This document shows positions 14,386-17,365 of a DNA stretch of 17,365 nt, piece after piece. How positions within the stretch are numbered: the first letter of the stretch is position 1; each line of letters starts with the position of its first letter. The DNA is from Endozoicomonadaceae bacterium (GTDB lineage Bacteria > Pseudomonadota > Gammaproteobacteria > Pseudomonadales > Endozoicomonadaceae): assembly GCA_015163815.1 (NCBI GenBank), contig JAAOIJ010000073.1, forward strand, positions 1 through 17,365. Reading direction: 5' to 3'. Under the pieces are notes generated by a model. The model was not told the DNA's origin. It made no database searches and was given only the letters and a program-made list of their open reading frames with translations. Position numbers and translations under genes: made by a program.

Positions 14386-17124
14386 TCACGTGGATAGATC
14401 TTTGCTACTTAAAACAGATGATTGTATTATTGGATCTAAATAACGCTTCGTAACCTCTTCGCCATAGGTAGCTGCTTCCCATAATAAAGCTTTCAATGTT
14501 GTGAAATTATTAGCTTGTCTGGCTATCGTTCTCAACATTTTTTGATACGCAGGTGTTTTGATTTCTAAAAAAATCAATTGATGATTAGGTTCTTTGATAC
14601 TTCTCAGACTTAAAGCCATCTGCACACAAACAGATTTTTTTAAAGTTCTCAATGTAATCTTGTTTTCATCACTCTTGTCAGTAGAGGCGATGTAATGCTG
14701 ACGACCTTGTATTTCAACATAAATAGAACAAGGAGCATTTGTTTGATCATTACTAAAAACTAAGTCAACAGGGCTTACATACATATCTTCAAGCGTTTCA
14801 CAATATTCATGCTGTGTCGTTAAATCATCCATTTTAGGCATTCTTAAAATCGTTTTATCTTTTTCAAGATCTTCTGTCTCTTGTCTGAATTGAGCAGCTC
14901 GTTTTAGATTATCCTCATTTAATAAATTCTGATTATAATGGTTTAATACTTCAAGTATGATTGGGTTTTTTTCATCCACTAGATTCTTTTTGTGAAAAAA
15001 ATACAACATAAAATAAATCTCTTGATACATCTGTAAATAGATTAGATGATGTTTAGACGATGTTTTTATATGAATAACATTTACAAACCTATGCATTGTC
15101 TGAGCACACAGCAATAAGTTCTGAATCGATTCTTTTAATATGTTTATTTTTTTTGTTGTCTCTTGTAAACCCAGTCCTTTTCGTTGACTCTCATAAAATT
15201 TAAATAAGCTAGTTTGGCATAATAGATACAGACACTGAAAATAGGTATGTTTTTTATGTTCAGGATAAAATACAGTGTGTTTGTCTAACTCCTTGGCATA
15301 TTGTCTAAAGTCATCATCTGTTATACACCTGTACCCTAAATCATATCCTGACATCTCTATATTATAAAGTGATAATTTTAGATACTTAGGAACAACTTGT
15401 TCTCTCATCGATTTTGTCAACCACAAGCGTATTGTATTAGATATACGAATAATATAAGCATGATATGATTTAATACGTAAAGGCTGGATATGTTGTCGTA
15501 AAAAGCTATCTAATGCAATCACTAAATGAAATTTTATAGCAGATTCTTGAGCAATATAAGATTCCATTTTTTTTAATATAAATATCATTTGAATTTCACT
15601 AAAAAGCGTCTTTTTTTCCAATTTTAGGCTATTACTGTAGAAAAAATTTAATCCTTCTAATATATTCAGAGGATTATTTTTGGCATAGTGGTTAGAAGGC
15701 ATTGTATATATATTTTGAACTTCATTAAACCAATTTTCTTTATAGTCTTGATATTTAAAATGTTTTTCAAAATCTTGAATACTCCAATACTTTTGATAGC
15801 ATGATAATAATACGACAACAATCTCAGCAATAGATAATACTCTTTTGTCATCCTTGTATTTTTTATGATACTCTACAGCAAATAGAATATAAGCTTTATA
15901 AGTGTCTCTGATCATATCGGTATACCTATCAGGCCATGCAGCACATTTGTGTAGTATGCTTAAAGTGTTGACTTGATGCTCCATAATATTACATACATAA
16001 TACTTCTGATTAATATTGAAATCACACTTCACATCCAAAGACTGACTCCACTTGTGATAAAAAACGATCAATAAATTTTTTAATGAAGAGTCCTGATTCA
16101 GGATTATTCTAGTAATTGATGCGGAGCTTATCAATATTTTTAAGCTGAATAGAATAGTATTATAATCAAATAGCTTTATATTATTAGAATGAGCTTGTAA
16201 TTTAATCAAGCCTTTGAGTATTTGTTCAATCAAACATAGAGTATATTTCTTTGTTTTTTGTTCATCAAGAGATAAAACAAGGACATTGTTAGAATCGTGA
16301 CCACACCGAGAGATCCTAGATAATATTAGCACCAATATTTCCATATTGATCAAACTGTTGTACCAATCTTTTATATCTAAATCAATAAATTGATCATATA
16401 TCCATTTTTTCATAATAATTTCATCGATTAGATACATACATAATGAATTTATTTTTTCAGAATGTACCTGAGTAGGATAAAATATTATTAAAATTTTTAT
16501 GATATAAAAACTGAATTGAAACCTGTCTTTCCATTGCAATTTCTGAAAACAGTCGCTTTCTAAAAAAGATAATACAAGTTGATAAATTGTTTGATAAAGT
16601 TCTTGAATTGCTCGATAATCTTTTGTTTTTTGCTGATCTTTTGATCTATGCTTGAATGATTTGTGTTCAATATATTGAAACAAAGGAATCAATAAAGAAA
16701 CTAATTGACTCGCTTTAGGTAAGCCATTATAGCCTTGTATTTTATCATCAAACAATCGATTAATGAGCGTTTTATGTTGACTGATATTTCTCTCTAAATC
16801 ATTTAAATTGCAAGAAGAAGCTATTATATCGTTTAGAATTTTTTTAACCTCACTTTTATCTATATCTTTAGATCGACTATCTGAATAATGTATTCGTTTC
16901 ACATTTTGATATCGACTGATTTTTTCAGCTCCTTCTGATCGTCGATGCTTACGATCACTTCTTGAAAAATCAGAAAGATACGCTGTTTTATATGTCATAT
17001 CTCTACTTCTAGCTTGATCACGCATATCAACAGTTCGCTTGTCTTTTGATTTTGAATCATGAAGATGATACGGATGCCTACGGCTAACTGTACCTCGACA
17101 ATCGATCTTTTTTAATTTTGGCAT
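14386..17124 (-). CDS. Large helical protein with C-terminal RAP-like domain
   Basis: The 912-residue protein starts at ATG 17124 with an excellent AAGGAG 7 bp upstream. Residues 1-92 are hydrophilic and rich in Arg, Lys, Ser and Asp, with SRR, RSDRKHRRS and DSRSKD clusters, probably disordered. Residues about 95-760 look almost wholly helical, without membrane segments or a signal peptide. The C-terminus carries SPVDLVF (784-790), IYVEIQGRQHY (801-811), ITLRTLKKSVCVQMAL (823-838) and LIFLEIKTPAYQKML (850-864). This order resembles the RAP domain (pattern D-hydrophobic, then EvDGpsHf, then a lysine-rich helix), a PD-(D/E)xK-like fold found at the end of helical-repeat RNA-binding proteins of organelles and in some intracellular bacteria. 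Asp787, Glu804 and Gln806 would be the D...E-x-Q positions. RNA binding is inferred, not shown. It is an orphan gene and a possible effector. Confidence 0.75.
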   Translation of the reverse strand: MPKLKKIDCRGTVSRRHPYHLHDSKSKDKRTVDMRDQARSRDMTYKTAYLSDFSRSDRKHRRSEGAEKISRYQNVKRIHYSDSRSKDIDKSEVKKILNDIIASSCNLNDLERNISQHKTLINRLFDDKIQGYNGLPKASQLVSLLIPLFQYIEHKSFKHRSKDQQKTKDYRAIQELYQTIYQLVLSFLESDCFQKLQWKDRFQFSFYIIKILIIFYPTQVHSEKINSLCMYLIDEIIMKKWIYDQFIDLDIKDWYNSLINMEILVLILSRISRCGHDSNNVLVLSLDEQKTKKYTLCLIEQILKGLIKLQAHSNNIKLFDYNTILFSLKILISSASITRIILNQDSSLKNLLIVFYHKWSQSLDVKCDFNINQKYYVCNIMEHQVNTLSILHKCAAWPDRYTDMIRDTYKAYILFAVEYHKKYKDDKRVLSIAEIVVVLLSCYQKYWSIQDFEKHFKYQDYKENWFNEVQNIYTMPSNHYAKNNPLNILEGLNFFYSNSLKLEKKTLFSEIQMIFILKKMESYIAQESAIKFHLVIALDSFLRQHIQPLRIKSYHAYIIRISNTIRLWLTKSMREQVVPKYLKLSLYNIEMSGYDLGYRCITDDDFRQYAKELDKHTVFYPEHKKHTYFQCLYLLCQTSLFKFYESQRKGLGLQETTKKINILKESIQNLLLCAQTMHRFVNVIHIKTSSKHHLIYLQMYQEIYFMLYFFHKKNLVDEKNPIILEVLNHYNQNLLNEDNLKRAAQFRQETEDLEKDKTILRMPKMDDLTTQHEYCETLEDMYVSPVDLVFSNDQTNAPCSIYVEIQGRQHYIASTDKSDENKITLRTLKKSVCVQMALSLRSIKEPNHQLIFLEIKTPAYQKMLRTIARQANNFTTLKALLWEAATYGEEVTKRYLDPIIQSSVLSSKDLST

Positions 17125-17365
17125 ACTTATCTCCTTGCTTTTTCAAAGCATCAAATTACAGAATCTTTAGTCATACTTTTATATAGACAATAGAAATGAA
17201 AAATAAGTGCATTGATAATCAAACAAATATAGATAGAGGGACTATACAATCAATCTGAAATCCATAATAAACAATCGACTATGAAAAAATAATAAATATT
17301 ATATTATATAATTCAATTAACTATATGTTAACTTGTGATATCACATTTCCCAGTTATTGGTTGTT

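Noticed and set aside
1..17365. tRNA, rRNA or CRISPR array
   Set aside because: No T-loop-like GTTCGAATC context, ribosomal sequence or regularly spaced repeats were found on reading both strands.

Overview
The window is AT-rich and gammaproteobacterial in character. The housekeeping proteins (CCA-adding enzyme, asparaginyl-tRNA synthetase, EF-P, MetK) read along their whole length like E. coli-type homologues. The accessory proteins (a eukaryote-like protein kinase, an ankyrin-like repeat protein, a large helical protein with a RAP-like C-terminus), the long spacers and the decayed insertion sequences suggest an intracellular or host-associated lineage such as Legionellales or a relative. 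The genus cannot be fixed from this window.

Layout. Positions 1-1812 are an eroded mobile-element zone. A frameshifted IS30-family transposase with its right end (284-804) was itself hit by a 47-bp palindromic mini-element. A second IS30 remnant lies at 1675-1812. Between the two sits an orphan predicted lipoprotein or secreted protein (909-1571). Positions 1853-7179 are a block of five minus-strand genes, read from right to left: an isobutyryl-CoA-dehydrogenase-like enzyme, an enoyl-CoA hydratase, efp, asnS and cca. The first two form one tight pair (19 bp apart), asnS and cca another (15 bp apart), and efp stands between them with its own leader.

After 1.1 kb of AT-rich spacer comes a plus-strand kinase-like gene (8304-9440), a 0.7-kb spacer and metK (10154-11317). 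Two large minus-strand genes of unknown function fill the right end. One (11474-13753) carries a tandem module of about 190 residues with ankyrin-like hairpins. The other (14386-17124) has an Arg/Lys/Ser/Asp-rich N-terminus, a long helical middle and a C-terminal segment resembling the RAP domain. A degenerate direct duplication of that last gene's C-terminus lies just past its stop codon.

Reading. The housekeeping genes serve translation (EF-P, AsnRS, CCA addition), methyl-donor supply (MetK) and probably branched-chain acyl-CoA breakdown (dehydrogenase plus hydratase). The kinase, the ankyrin-like protein and the RAP-like protein are plausible host-directed effectors, but that is inferred from domain type and setting; no secretion signal was identified. 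No tRNA, rRNA, CRISPR array or SAM riboswitch was seen.
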